Positions 33,654-43,957 of a stretch of 64,000 nt of DNA are shown here, piece after piece. Location of the stretch: NCBI RefSeq assembly GCF_040954645.1, contig NC_092807.1:27697853-27761852 (forward strand). The letters are read 5' to 3'. How positions within the stretch are numbered: position 1 is the first letter of the stretch; every line of letters begins with the position of its first letter. The notes below the pieces were generated by a model. It worked only from the letters and a program-made list of their open reading frames with translations, was not told the DNA's origin and made no database searches. Both the position numbers and the translations under genes were made by a program. Source of the DNA: Diabrotica undecimpunctata (taxonomy: Eukaryota > Arthropoda > Insecta > Coleoptera > Chrysomelidae).

Positions 33654-34685
33654 ATGTCATTCAAACATGTAAAACATGAATTGATGATAAAATACCTACA
33701 AGAGTTGGGATTGGATGCAAAGGATATAAGAATCATTGCCAATCTGTATTGGAATCAGACAGCAACAGCACGTCTTCAAAATTCCAACGAAACAGAAGAT
33801 TTCTCCATTAAAAAAGGAGTAAGGCAAGGTTGTATACTGTCTCCAATGCTGTTCAATTTATACGTAGAAAAAGCCTTCGCAGAAGCAGTGGAAGACTCTA
33901 ATAAGGGTATTAAAGTTAACGGCATATTTATTAATAACATCAGGTATGCCGATGATACAGCCATAGTGGCAGATAACATCGAAGATCTTCAATGCCTTTT
34001 GAATGATCTAACTCTTGCAAGTGAAGCTCGGGGTTTGAAAATAAATATCAACAAGACAAAATCAATGATTATAAGTAGAAATGATTACCCCAACGCAAAG
34101 ATATATGTCTCTGGAGAAGAAATCGAACAAGTCAGGCAATTCAAATACTTGGGATGTTTGCTGAATAAGGGTTGGGACCCCGAGAATGAAATAAAGAGCA
34201 GAGTTGAACAAGCCAGAAATGCTTTTTTGAGGCTTCGTAAGTTTCTGACTGATCGCAAATTGGACTTCAACCTCCGATACAAGATGCTTAAGTGTTACGT
34301 GTGGCCTGTTCTCCTGTACGGAATGGAAGCATGGACGTTAAAGGCCAGTTCCATTAACAAACTTGAAGTGTTCGAAATGTGGTGCCTGCGTCGAATGCTC
34401 AGAATATCATGGACGGACAGGGTCAGAAATGAGGAAGTACTCAGAAGAGCGGGCTTACAGGATAGGGAACTTTTTAATTATGTAAAAAGTAAGAAGACTG
34501 CATACTTGGGGCACATTATACGAGGAGAACGATACACTTTTCAGCAACTGATACTCGAAGGGAAAATAGAGGGTAGGAGAGGTCTCGGACGTAAAAAAAT
34601 GTCATGGCTGCGCAATATTCGGCAATGGACAGGAATCCACAGATATGAAATGCTTCGCAATGCTGCTAAAAACAGAATTATTTAA
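33654..34685 (+). CDS. Family 1 LINE ORF2, RT and C-terminal part, open frame
   Basis: 343 codons; the first ATG lies partly in the target-site duplication and is not the natural start. RT motif B KKGVRQGCILSPMLFNLYVE (residues ~50-70), active site IRYADDTAIVADNIEDLQ (~95-112), KININKTKSMII, FKYLGCLLNKGWDPENEI, LKCYVWPVLLYGMEAWTLKA, RRMLRISWTDRVRNEEVLRR, TAYLGHIIRGERY, GKIEGRRGLGRKKMSWLRNI. The catalytic Asp pair is intact, but motif A and the endonuclease were lost by 5' truncation, so the product cannot be an active transposing enzyme. Confidence 0.9.
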   Translation: MSFKHVKHELMIKYLQELGLDAKDIRIIANLYWNQTATARLQNSNETEDFSIKKGVRQGCILSPMLFNLYVEKAFAEAVEDSNKGIKVNGIFINNIRYADDTAIVADNIEDLQCLLNDLTLASEARGLKININKTKSMIISRNDYPNAKIYVSGEEIEQVRQFKYLGCLLNKGWDPENEIKSRVEQARNAFLRLRKFLTDRKLDFNLRYKMLKCYVWPVLLYGMEAWTLKASSINKLEVFEMWCLRRMLRISWTDRVRNEEVLRRAGLQDRELFNYVKSKKTAYLGHIIRGERYTFQQLILEGKIEGRRGLGRKKMSWLRNIRQWTGIHRYEMLRNAAKNRII

Positions 34686-34767
34686 TCCAGAATATTTAAC
34701 ATCTCACCTGACAAGACGATGTACGGTGGACGCCTACGCAGAAATGCATGGCACCTTAAGAAGAAGA
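33656..34767 (+). mobile_element. Young 5'-truncated family 1 LINE nested in family 2 LINE
   Basis: Exact target-site duplication TGTCGTATTCAT (33644-33655 and 34769-34780; 13 bp if the preceding A is counted). The tail is (AAG)n at 34758-34767. Its coding frame is open from the insertion point to its natural stop, unlike the other family 1 copies, so it is the youngest LINE insertion in the window. Confidence 0.95.
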
Positions 34768-34769
34768 AT

Positions 34770-35333
34770 GTCGTATTCATAAGCTTTTTCTTGTATCGTT
34801 CTTAGTATGAATATGTTATCTGTAGTGGCTCTATTTGGTCTGAATCCATTTTGATAATCACCAATTATATTTTCGGAGTATTCTAATAATCTATTGTAGA
34901 TTATACCAGAAAGAATTTTGTATATTACATTTAGCAATGTAATTGGCCTATAATTCTGGCATTCCTTCTTATCTCCTTTTTTATATATTGGCTGTATGAG
35001 GCCAACTGTCCATTCCTCTGGCATTTGCTCCTTCGTCCATATTAATGTTATTAGGTAATGGATTCTTTCCCAGTGTTCGGATCCTCGATGCTTTAATAAT
35101 TCTGCCAAAATTCCATCCGTTCCTGGTGCTTTATTGTGTTTTAGTTTATTTATTATCTGAACTACTTCTTCATAACTCGGATTTTCGATGTGCAGCTCCA
35201 CCGTATAATATATTGTCTCGTTCTGCTCATTTTCGTTGTCTGCATTTAGATTTTCTTTGAAATATTGTTTCCATCTCATTATAATTTTTTGCTTCTCTGT
35301 TAGTAGTTCTCCGTCCTTGTCTTTGCATATCAT
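34770..35333 (-). CDS. RT N-terminal segment of family 2 LINE
   Basis: About 188 element-derived codons, from MICKDKDGELLTEKQKII to the break at EKAYEYD; the last few residues of the open frame come from the inserted element. Contains RT motifs before the catalytic Asp: NKAPGTDGILAELLK, WTVGLIQPIYKKGDKK, ITLLNVIYKILSGIIYNRLL. The true ORF extends upstream of the Met. It continues at 33643 on the other side of the inserted LINE. Confidence 0.75.
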
Positions 35334-35989
35334 TAGTTTTGGTCTAAATGACTATGTGCTTTCTTTTATGCATTTATAGAATTTTCTGCTTTCGCGTCTG
35401 TTGTTATGCTTTACGATTTCTTGTACTTGTTTTTTCATAGCCTCCCTTTTCTTTCTTCTGCATATTCTAGTCGCTTGTATTCTTTTTTCAATATAAATCT
35501 CACTGCTATTTCTTGTGTTTCTTTGAAGTTGGTTAAGCCTAGCTTGCCTTTTTTCCTCTACTGCAGTTCTGCATTCATCATCATACCATTCCGCATTTCT
35601 TTGCCTTTTGGCTTTTCTGACAGTTTCCTCTGCTGACTCCGTTATAATTGTTTTTAATTGTCTCCATTCCTCCTCTGCAGTATCTTCCTCTCTAGTTCGG
35701 TTGAGTTTTATTTGGAGAGCATTTCTGTAATCTTGTCTCTTTGTTGCGCTTTTAAATCCTTCGACATTCCATTTTTTGATTTGAATATTTATTGGAATAA
35801 TTATATTATTTTTCTTTAATAAAGCTTATGTTGATTGAGACTGGCTGAATGATAATTGTCCAAGCCAAGAAAAAAAAAGTATGTGTCCTATGTATTAATT
35901 GTGTTTAATAATAATTTTTGTGCATTCCTAATGCAAGGATGCACTCCTTGAATCATTTTTTTTACCGAAAAACCTTATATCCTCTCAGT

Positions 35990-35992
<3 letters not shown>

Positions 35993-36056
<64 letters not shown>
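35993..36056. repeat. (TA)n microsatellite, left
   Basis: About 32 uninterrupted TA units directly abutting the foldback element at 36055. Confidence 0.95.
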
Positions 36057-36059
<3 letters not shown>

Positions 36060-36104
36060 AACTCTTAAATATTGCGGAAATCTGCAAGAAATACTCTAAT
36101 GTGT

Positions 36105-36169
36105 ATCAATTGTTTCGCCGAACGTTTTCGCCAAAGAGAATTGATTTGGCTTCTTCAGGGCTGAAAGAG
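36105..36169 (-). ncRNA. Hammerhead-like ribozyme, left arm
   Basis: Inverse of the right-arm core. On the minus strand: CTGAAGA 36158-36152, one extra A, stem II GCCAAA/TTTGGC-like pairing, GAA 36129-36127, AACGTT 36126-36121, C at 36120; predicted cleavage between 36120 and 36119, then GGCGAAAC pairing with the 5' side of stem I. The extra nucleotide before stem II departs from the strict consensus. Confidence 0.6.
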
Positions 36170-36500
36170 AATAAATTAGCTACCATATATTATCTATTAA
36201 AACATTATTGATCTTACCGTAACTTAGAATTGTAGAGTTAGAATATTAAAAAACTTTGCTAGTAACATAGTGGTGTTTTTTGTTACTATGTGCAAAGCGA
36301 AGCTACCATACATTTCAATTCTTATAAAAAACTTTTTTTTGCACATAGTAACAAGTAACAAAAAAAAAAAAAAAAAAAAAAAAAACACCACTATGTTACT
36401 AGCAAAGTTTTTTAATATTCTAACTCTACAATTCTAAGTTACGGTAAGATCAATAATGTTTTAATAGATAATATATGGTAGCTAATTATAATTTATTCTC

Positions 36501-36555
36501 TTTCAGCCCTGAAGAAGCCAAATTAATTCTCTTTGGCGAAAACGTTCGGCGAAAC
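36501..36555 (+). ncRNA. Hammerhead-like ribozyme, right arm
   Basis: Stem I GCC (36506-36508) with GGC (36548-36550), extended past a bulged A by TTTC (36501-36504) with GAAA (36551-36554). Core CTGAAGA 36509-36515 (position 7 is variable in the consensus), extra A 36516, stem II GCCAAA/TTTGGC (36517-36522, 36532-36537), GAA 36538-36540, palindromic stem III AACGTT 36541-36546, C17 at 36547, cleavage predicted before 36548. Confidence 0.65.
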
Positions 36556-36642
36556 AATTGATACACATTAGAGTATTTCTTGCAGATTTCCCCAATATTT
36601 AAGAGTTTACTATTTAACTAATCTGCAAAGATTAAATTTCTT

Positions 36643-36645
<3 letters not shown>

Positions 36646-36722
<77 letters not shown>
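36646..36722. repeat. (TA)n microsatellite, right
   Basis: About 38 TA units, 34 bases beyond the right arm of the foldback element. Together with the left tract it suggests the element inserted into a TA repeat. Confidence 0.95.
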
Positions 36723-36724
<2 letters not shown>

Positions 36725-38500
36725 TCAAACCACTTCTTATTATGTACTTTTTTAAGCATTGTTTTTTTTTTCTACTTTCTTAAAAATTGTATTAGTATTT
36801 CTACCGAAATGGTTACATAAAGATTTCTGCTATGAATATATAATTATAATTCTAATCTCAATCTGGTGTATAAAAAACGAATTTAATTAACGGAAGAATG
36901 GTATTTAAATTAAATCGTGAAATTTTAAATCCCTCTAGCGATTGCCCAATACATATTTGATTCGTGAGGTTTATGCTTCATTAGATATTTTGTAAAAGGC
37001 TGAACTACTAACTGGCTCGACTCATTAGTCTTATTAGAATTTACCTCTTAATTTTCCAATTATTTTTTAATATGTGGGAACTGATATACTTTTTATTAAG
37101 TCTAATCAAGTAAACTATTTGATACGTTATTAATTATAACAGGAAAGCATGTTATACAAACATATGAAAAACATTTGTATTACAAGTAATTTATGGATTA
37201 CGTGAACAAAAAAACCATAGGCGTATTTCTTTTATATTAAGAATAAGGAAGAAAAGAAGTTCTTTTACATTAAGACATTTCACATTTTTTTGCATAAATG
37301 CATTGCATATATTTTACGAGAAAATACATATATCTGCATATTTGTATAAAACAAAGTACAATGCCAATATTTTTAGAATGTATCGAACTCTTCTCGGAAT
37401 TTTTTATTTAAATTCCCCGAGTAATAAAACCTTTGTTTCTTTGAATCATTTTGGGCGTACCTACTATTGTAATAAAATTGGTAAACAATTATTATCCCCA
37501 ACCTACAAACAAAATGAAACATACGAAAACACTTTTAGTGGAACGGTTTTTTCCAAAATTGAAAAGGGGCGGAAGTGTCGGTGAAGCTTTTAGGAATTAA
37601 TTAGCTGTATGAATCTCCGAAATTAAAATTAGTTTCATTTATGGTTTTTTTTTGCAACAACAGTGCAAACAAGCATTTAAAACAAATTTTAAAAATGCAT
37701 TTATAGAGTAATCTTATTAAGTAACCCGTGACTTCGTTAATTTGTTTATATTGCGATGTCCAAACTAATTGCTTGGATTCAGCCATATCCTGAATTAAAG
37801 CTGTTTGAAAGAAAAGTATTTTGTCAAACTTGCTCTTAAATTTTAAGTAACTATTTTCATTTTATGAGAAAGTACCGGGTGCTCCAATAAGCCGATCTCT
37901 CGGCTATATATCAGAATCTATTCATGTTATAACTTTAGGAGAAAAAATTCCTTAGTAAAAGTGGCAAAGAGAAATCACTGGAAATAACTTTCAAGTTTCT
38001 GGGTTAACCGCTAGGGGGCGTAACCTGTGAAAAAAAAAATTTGAAAACCAGTTTTTTGTGAAATATGCCCAATTATACCAAGTATTAAATAAGTAAACTA
38101 GGAAGAGGCCTTAATTCTGCACAAAGTTATTCAAGATTTTTTTTTATTTTGTCAAATAAAGGGTGGGAGAGAGTGGGAAAATATTTGTGGATAAATACCT
38201 ATAACTTTGGTTTGGATCAACCGATTTTAACGAGATTAGTGTCATTAGAAAGAGTGTGGACGACTTAATTCACATCTACTATAAAACAATTGCAGTTAGG
38301 TTAATATGTTTAATGGAAATACCTATTTATTGTAAATTATATTGAAACTGGATTAAATTTGTAACAAAATGGCGCAAACCGCAGGTTAATAGCTTTTGTC
38401 GAACTCGAGATATGAATAAAAACGCATAAATATAAGTAAGTAAACTCATAAGTGATCATATATCGATTCCTTTAATCCATTTAGTTAATCTCTCAATAAC
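36723..38500. other. Intergenic; repeat-like segment 37875-38240
   Basis: No convincing gene. 37876 onward (ACCGGGTGCTCCAATAAGCC...) has the style of insect dispersed elements that begin with a GGGTGCTCC-like motif and contains a G-rich block near 38160. Nothing else is recognised; a 93-codon frame at 37303-37584 has no domain. Confidence 0.4.
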
Positions 38501-38528
38501 AACCAGCCAATTTCCATCCATATTTAAA

Positions 38529-39855
38529 ATGGCAAAAGTTATTTCAATCTTCAAAAATAATGACACTCATGATATTTCAAATTATAGACCAGTATCTGTC
38601 CTTACCATAATTTCCCAACTAATAGAGAAGGTTGTATACAACAAAATGATAAATTTTATAGAAGAATACAATTTATTAACTCCAAACCAACACGGCTTTA
38701 GATCAAAAAAGTCAACACTCACGGCTGCATGCAACTTGTTTGAGCGTATTTATGATGAATTAGATAGTAGAAACCACGAGGCAGGACTATTTTTTGATCT
38801 ATCACGAGCTTTTGACTACTTAGACATAACATTTATTCGCAATAAATCATATAACGTTGGTTTTCGAGGGATATTTCTAGAATGGACAATAAATTTCTTA
38901 AGTGACAGGAAGAGTGTTGTTAAGATGAAAGAATCAAGCTCAGAACCATACACGACAAATAAAGGAGTACCGCAGGGATCCGTGCTGGGACCATTTATTA
39001 TTCCTAATTTTTATTAACGACCTACCAGATCACATAAGGGCACCTATAATATCAATGTTTGCTGATGATACCTCGTTAATAATCTCTGCACGTACACTCG
39101 AGAAATTAAAAATGACAATGAAGACTGTTGTTGACTGCTTTATACGCTGGTGTATTACCAACAGACTAATATTAAACATTGACAAGACGGAAATTATTTA
39201 TTTTCATTCATACAACTCATCTACCTATGACTATATCTTAACCATCCATGATAGAAACAATATGTTATCTTCCACTCACTCTACAAAGTTTTTGGGTGTG
39301 TTCATTGATTGTAATCTCAAATGGTCAGAGCAAGTGAATTCAGTGAACATGAAATTGGATAAAGCTTTTTATGCTATATCTAGAATTAAAAACACACTAA
39401 CCATCTCGGCATTAATGAACGTTTATTATAGCCTTGCTTACAGCCACATGTGCTTTAATGTAATTTTGTAGGGGAACTCAGTAGATAATAACAAAGTGTT
39501 GATTACCCAAAAAAAAATTATAATCAAAAAGGTTATCAACAATCTTGTAAACAAATTTTTATTAATCATTAAATTTTAACTTTCTACTGCCTATATATCT
39601 ATAAATGTTTACTTTATGTAAAAGAGAAAATCAATACATTTCCAGTAAATTTAGACAATCACTATTAGAATACAAAAAGTGCTGAATTTTTACGAGTTCC
39701 TAAACACAGAACATCCAAATTTCAAAATTGCTTCAGATATATGGACTGACCTTATATAATCATTTGCCAGAAACTGTGAAAGAAATACCACTTTCCTCTA
39801 AATTAAAAAAAACTGCAGTAGCTTTATATTTTACTTGTAAAAATGTTATTTATTA
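38529..39855 (+). pseudogene. Jockey/CR1-like LINE reverse transcriptase
   Basis: 38529-39017 reads KVISIFKNNDTHDISNYRPV (motif 1), LLTPNQHGFRSKKSTLTAAC, AGLFFDLSRAFDYLDI (motif A; the usual D-SKAFD is DLSRAFD) and NKGVPQGSVLGPFI (motif B). A one-base shift near 39010 leads into 39055-39471: NDLPDHI...MFADDTSLI (FADD active site), WCITNRLILNIDKTEIIYF and KFLGVFIDCNLKWSEQVN. After a TAG at ~39470 decayed sequence continues to LYNHLPETVKEIPLSSKLKK near 39800. One frameshift and a few stops; otherwise well preserved. The missing upstream endonuclease shows 5' truncation. Confidence 0.8.
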
Positions 39856-39895
39856 TATTTTATGTTTTGTCAATTTGTATTACACACATTAATGT

Positions 39896-41048
39896 TTTGA
39901 CGTGACAACGTCTTAAATTAGGTTGTGGCTCGGAGTCATTTAAGAAAAAGTGTAACGCCCGCTCACGTCTGTTACAGTGAGTCGCCGAACGAGAGAGAGG
40001 CCCGCCGGATCGGCGAATGCCTTGCGTCTCTCTTCCACTTAAACATGATCGGTCCGCTGCGCGCGGCACTAGAGAATTAGGCGCGTTGAATCGCTAAAGT
40101 TGAAAATCGTTGAAAGTATCGTCAGCTGCGTCTGTAGTGAAAATGTGGAGTGCTTAGATTCGTCATTTACAACAACTACAACAATAAAGGTAAATAATTG
40201 TACACTAATATTTCATTATCGTAAACTATGATTGATTGATTAATTGTTAGATTGACACAAAAGTTGAGAAACTGAGTTTATAGGTTATGTCATACTATTG
40301 ACAAATGTTGATAGTGTTAAGTAAATTATTAGTTTAAATTACTCTGCAATCAATCGTAATTCAGTCGATTGAGAAGAAACAGCGCGTATTGCTAGTCAAA
40401 CATTTAAAATAACAAATTATAACTTCTAACCTGTCAAAACAGGGCGACCAAACAAACGAACTAAACCGACCAATCACCACGCGCGGAGTTAGAATTTAAC
40501 TGTGTTTAGCAAGAATTTCAAATTCCAATTTTAGTAAATGTTTTAATTTTCAACTTTACCATTTACATTTACAAATTTTAATTAATTTCAAATTTATTTA
40601 AAAATTTGAACCTTCGATCTGAATAAGTGTTTTGATTTTCAAATTGATTCTTTAAAATTAAAAATATTAAAATATATATAATCAGAAGTGAACGTCACAT
40701 AACATTATCTGTACTTATTATTATTTAATATGTAGGCAAATACATGTGACCATACTTGGTAGACACAATTGGAAATAGTAATTTTTTATAACTGAAAAAA
40801 ATAAATATATAATATACTGGTAGCAAACAATAACTTCAATGATCGATATCTCCGCAACTAATTGATATATCGAAAAAAATTTCAAATAAATTTTGTAGAA
40901 AATAATAAGATCAATAATATAATATAAAATAAATAATATATAAAATAATATATAAAAATATAATATATAAAATATAAATAATATATAAAATAGTAATATA
41001 ATAATATATAATATATAAAATAATATATAAAAAGACGTTGTCACGTAA
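39896..41048. mobile_element. Candidate non-autonomous TIR element with GC-rich left part
   Basis: ACGTGACAACGTCTT near 39900-39916 and its inverse AAGACGTTGTCACGT at 41033-41047 bracket about 1.15 kb. The left 170 bases (39935-40090) are strikingly GC-rich for this window (CGCCGAACGAGAGAGAGGCC; GTCCGCTGCGCGCGGCAC). AATAAAG|GTAAATAA at about 40190 looks like a splice donor, so the left part could also be a transcribed first exon. The right part (40900-41035) is simple AT-rich repeat. No coding frame is recognised. TIR membership is moderately supported; a clear target-site duplication is not seen. Confidence 0.5.
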
Positions 41049-41049
41049 A

Positions 41050-42469
41050 ATCTTCGCCCGTAAAACCGACTTTACAGGCAACCGATTTTTTTTTTATATT
41101 GAATTCTGTAGTGACGTATCCTATACATTATTTATTTTGAATGTCTTAAAGGATCAATAAAGTATGACTATGACTATAACTATGAATTACGTTAAAACTC
41201 GTTAAACCAATTTTTGACGGTTGTCATTGAAGGAGAAGTCATTTTACTTTCAGGAACAAGAATCGATTCACTGACCGATATTGTTCTTTTTCCATTTTTC
41301 TTAAATCCACGGAAACGTCCGTTTTTACACTCTGTCAAATCAAAACTACAACTCCGATTTGGCTGAAATTTTTGCATCAGTCGTCTACAAGAATGTATAC
41401 ACGATAATAGATTTCCCCTGAAGATAGTGGCTCCATCGGGCCGTAAGGCTACTAAGTTGAGTTACCAACTCTACAATTTAGTTACTAGAGAAATTACTTA
41501 AACTTAATATTTATCACATTGCCTGCCGTCTCGGTCTATGTGACCGAGAAAAAAATTGCCCTGCACGCCAACGAGTGACCGAGCGAATATAACTAATGCC
41601 GGCTCGGTCACTATGGCGTGAACGGAAAGTATTACAAAATCCTCTACTTCAGGCAACGTGTTAAAAAACTAATTACAAAATTTTTAAAATTTTACATGGA
41701 TTAACATTCCTTGTTATTTTTGTGATTATTTAATATTTTATGTCTTCTAATGGAACTTTCACGGTATAAGTGCTGCATTCAATTCAATTTAAACCGTATT
41801 AAAATAAACAATTTCGGCGCTTAGATTCCCATGACGGCTTTCTGTTAAAAACAGTGTCTTTGTTCTTTTAAAACAAGATCATCTAACAATAACGCAATAA
41901 AAAAGCAAATGTTTTCTTTTACTAGTATCCCTTCAAAATGTGTTTCTCTAATTTGCACCAAAGTGAGAGAACTAAGAGGACTGATAAAATCTTGATTTGA
42001 ATCACACGTTTCTAATACGAGCTGTCTATTACGATTATGAAATATTGTGTAGTGCAACCTACTCCTCTTAAATGGTAACAAATAGTGAAGAAGTTTGTTT
42101 ACTTCCCTACGCAGTAAAGCATTATGTTAATTATTACTTATCATTATATAATAAATTTTTTTATATTGGAAAGTTTGTAACGCTTTGAACGACTCTGCTT
42201 TTGTCAAAGTAATTAATATGGGATTAATACAGATACAAAAAGATGTTTAGTTGGAAAGTTATATGGAAACAAGTACCGGAATTTATGTTATTAAGATAAG
42301 TGGAAATGGTAAGTCGTATACACCAAAAATGATATTAAAATTAAATATTGAAACGTTTTACTGGAAAATTAAGCAAAATGTCAAAATAGTGAGTTCATGA
42401 TATAAAAATATTGTTAAACTATATGCTACACATTTTACACATTAAGTATGATAAGGAATCTTTCTTAGA
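41050..42469. other. Mostly unassigned
   Basis: A 61-codon minus frame at 41377-41192 ends PSMTTVKNWFNEF, reminiscent of a mariner N-terminal HTH, but too short and isolated to call. 41418-41450 has a CTGAAGA followed by a degenerate hairpin (see rejected). 41520-41620 is somewhat GC-richer. No gene supported. Confidence 0.35.
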
Positions 42470-42720
42470 TTTTTCTCTTTGTGTTGCCTGTTTCTTTCAA
42501 GCATTTTTGCATACCAGGCACCTATCGAAGGCTCTGTTTTTTATGTGTAATTCATGCTGTTAAGTCCTAACACTTGCTGGAATTGACGTTTCTCTCACAT
42601 AAAAATTGTTGCATTCACAAGGTATTTTATAAATGCAGTTCTTTGTTATCTCCTGTATATTGTTTGGTTTGGTTTTAGATAGAATAAATCTCATTGTATC
42701 GTTTGTAGTGAACGTTATTG
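42470..42720 (-). pseudogene. Penelope-like GIY-YIG endonuclease remnant
   Basis: The minus strand reads TKNCIYKIPCECNNFYVRET, matching the 'G-IYKI-C-CG--YIGET' core of the GIY-YIG nuclease that forms the C-terminus of Penelope-like proteins. It is followed by HELHIKNRAFDRC (the 'EH' region) with a stop inside. Gly of YIG is Arg here. The RT part is not adjacent. Confidence 0.65.
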
Positions 42721-42814
42721 TGATGTTCTTTCTCTAGAATGTGGTGATGTACCATCTTGCATAAAACACATTTTTTGGGTTTTCAGCATTTTACAATAGA
42801 GAAAAAGTAATATA

Positions 42815-42858
42815 TGGACACGGCACCTAAAGAAGAAGACGAAGAATCTTTTAGTTAC
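42815..42858 (+). mobile_element. 3'-terminal scrap of a family 1 LINE
   Basis: GGACACGGCACCTAAAGAAG followed by AAGACGAAG matches the 3' end and tail of family 1 copies (compare GGCACCTTAAGAAGAAG at 34751-34767). No coding sequence remains. Confidence 0.5.
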
Positions 42859-42890
42859 TATTTAAATGGGAATAAGCCACCATTAAAGGT

Positions 42891-43017
42891 TAAAGTACGT
42901 TTATTGACGTTTCAATTTCTACTTCGGAAATCGTTCTCAAAATAAAAACATTGTTTTTGTTTGTATTTTTAGAACGATTTCCGAAGTGAAAATTGAAACG
43001 TCAATAAACGTACTTTA
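42891..43017. mobile_element. Foldback/MITE-like hairpin with 47-base arms
   Basis: Arms 42891-42937 and 42971-43017 are inverse with one or two mismatches (AAAGTACGTTTATTGACGTT...CTTCGGAAATCGTTCT); loop about 33 bases. It truncates the LINE endonuclease frame at 43018, whose last residues (TFQFSLRKSF) are encoded by the hairpin. Probably inserted after the LINE. Confidence 0.75.
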
Positions 43018-43919
43018 TATCGGTCGATACGTAGTTTCGACCGATTCCACCTCTTTCTTTTCTTTCTGTCGTTTTTATCTTTAAGTATCTTCAATTTCAT
43101 GTCGCCTATCACCAAAATGTGATCCGAATCAGCATTGGCTTCCCTGTATGACCTTACATTCTGTACAATTGTTCTCCATTTTTTTGAGATTAGGATGTGG
43201 TCTATTTGGTTTCCATCTGTTGTTCCAGGTATTAGCCACGTTACTTTGTGCTCTTTTTTGTGCTTGAATTGAGTGCTAATAATAAAAGTATTGGTTGCTG
43301 CTGCTAGATTACATATTCTCCTGCCATTGTTATTCGTATTTTGATGGATCGTTTCTTTTCCTGCGATTTCTCTGTTCGTGTCTTCTTTCCCTATCTTTGC
43401 GTTGAAGTCTCCTAGCAGGATTAGTATGTCGTTCTTTGGTATTTCTTCGAACAATTCTTCAAGTTTCTCATAGAATTCATTCTTTTCTTCTTCAGGAGCA
43501 TTCTCAGTAGGGGCATATATGTTGACAAATGTTAAATTTGCTTGTTTATTTTTCATTCTAATATATGATATTCTTCCATCAACCGCTTTAAAGTTAATAA
43601 TCTTGTCTCTTACGCTATTACTAACTAGAAAGGCAGTTCCATTGCGCCCCTGTTTGCTTTCTCCTGCGTAGTACATTGTGTAATTTCTTCTAGCAATCAT
43701 CCCTTCTCCTGCCCACCTTATTTCTTGTAGCGCTAGTATTCCCATCTTGTATTTTATCATTTCTTTTGCCAACTCTTCCATTTTGCCTGGTCTTAGAAGT
43801 GTTTTGATATTCCACGTTCCTATTCTTATTTTTCTATTTTTGTTTTTTGTTTTATTTTGTTTTGTTTTGTTTTTGCGTCTTTTCTTACAAAACAGTTTTA
43901 TGTCCGTATTCATTGCCAA
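42969..43919 (-). CDS. LINE APE-type endonuclease domain
   Basis: 316 codons, open. Basic N-terminus, then RIGTWNIKTLLRPGKMEELA, MGILALQEIRW (catalytic Glu block), TFVNIYAPTENAPEEEK, ILILLGDFNAKIGKE (Asp-Asn block), NQIDHILISKKWR and ANADSDHILVIGDM (SDH block). These are the full set of exonuclease-endonuclease-phosphatase motifs, which nick target DNA for reverse transcription. The last ~20 residues come from the hairpin at 42891-43017, which cuts off the RT. Likely the 5' half of a family 2 type LINE; ORF1 lies just upstream on the same strand with a gap of about 38 bases. Confidence 0.85.
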   Translation of the reverse strand: MAMNTDIKLFCKKRRKNKTKQNKTKNKNRKIRIGTWNIKTLLRPGKMEELAKEMIKYKMGILALQEIRWAGEGMIARRNYTMYYAGESKQGRNGTAFLVSNSVRDKIINFKAVDGRISYIRMKNKQANLTFVNIYAPTENAPEEEKNEFYEKLEELFEEIPKNDILILLGDFNAKIGKEDTNREIAGKETIHQNTNNNGRRICNLAAATNTFIISTQFKHKKEHKVTWLIPGTTDGNQIDHILISKKWRTIVQNVRSYREANADSDHILVIGDMKLKILKDKNDRKKRKRWNRSKLRIDRYKVRLLTFQFSLRKSF

Positions 43920-43957
43920 CTCCGTTATACTGTCGCCGTCTTTTGTTATATTTTTTG

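Larger units (their letters stand above)
32675..35793 (-). mobile_element. 5'-truncated non-LTR retrotransposon (family 2), interrupted by a family 1 copy
   Basis: A 14-bp duplication GGAATAATTATATT (32661-32674 and 35794-35807) sets the ends; the 3' tail is (GAA)n at 32675-32687. Reading the minus strand: a basic region with WNVEGFKSA-like and RKKREAMKKQ-like blocks (35780-35400, with some shifts), 35333-34770 with LKHNKAPGTDGILAELLK, IYKKGDKKECQNYRPITLLN and YQNGFRPNRATTDNI, then the inserted family 1 element, then after the duplication NMYIDFKQTFDSV (motif A), MGVRQGDALS, ITAYADDVAIISR and LIRPVVTYGCETW. The GRP block has decayed. Nested-insertion host. Confidence 0.9.
36055..36612. mobile_element. 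Foldback element with a hammerhead core in each arm
   Basis: Left arm 36055-36293 and right arm 36341-36612 are inverse copies with few differences; the loop is 36294-36340. The right arm contains an expanded A tract (about 36360-36385) where the left arm has T6. No coding capacity. Each arm carries a hammerhead-like core pointing away from the loop. (TA)n tracts lie on both sides, directly adjacent on the left. The arrangement resembles inverted Penelope-type terminal repeats, but no RT is present. Confidence 0.85.

Noticed and set aside
35918..36211. 97-codon frame with an Ile-Tyr run
   Set aside because: The run is the (TA)n microsatellite read as codons; not a gene.
40721..41044. 107-codon frame rich in Tyr, Ile and Phe
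   Set aside because: Translation of a simple AT-rich repeat.
41192..41377. Possible mariner N-terminal HTH (PSMTTVKNWFNEF)
   Set aside because: Only one short block, with no catalytic region nearby; too weak to list as a gene.
41418..41460. CTGAAGA followed by GGCTCC...GGGCC and GTAAGGCTAC
   Set aside because: Hammerhead-like but the GAA box is broken and stem I is absent; at best an eroded relic.
42971..43017. CCGAAGT...GAAACGTC in the hairpin arm looks vaguely like a hammerhead
   Set aside because: Two core positions differ and no stem II can form.
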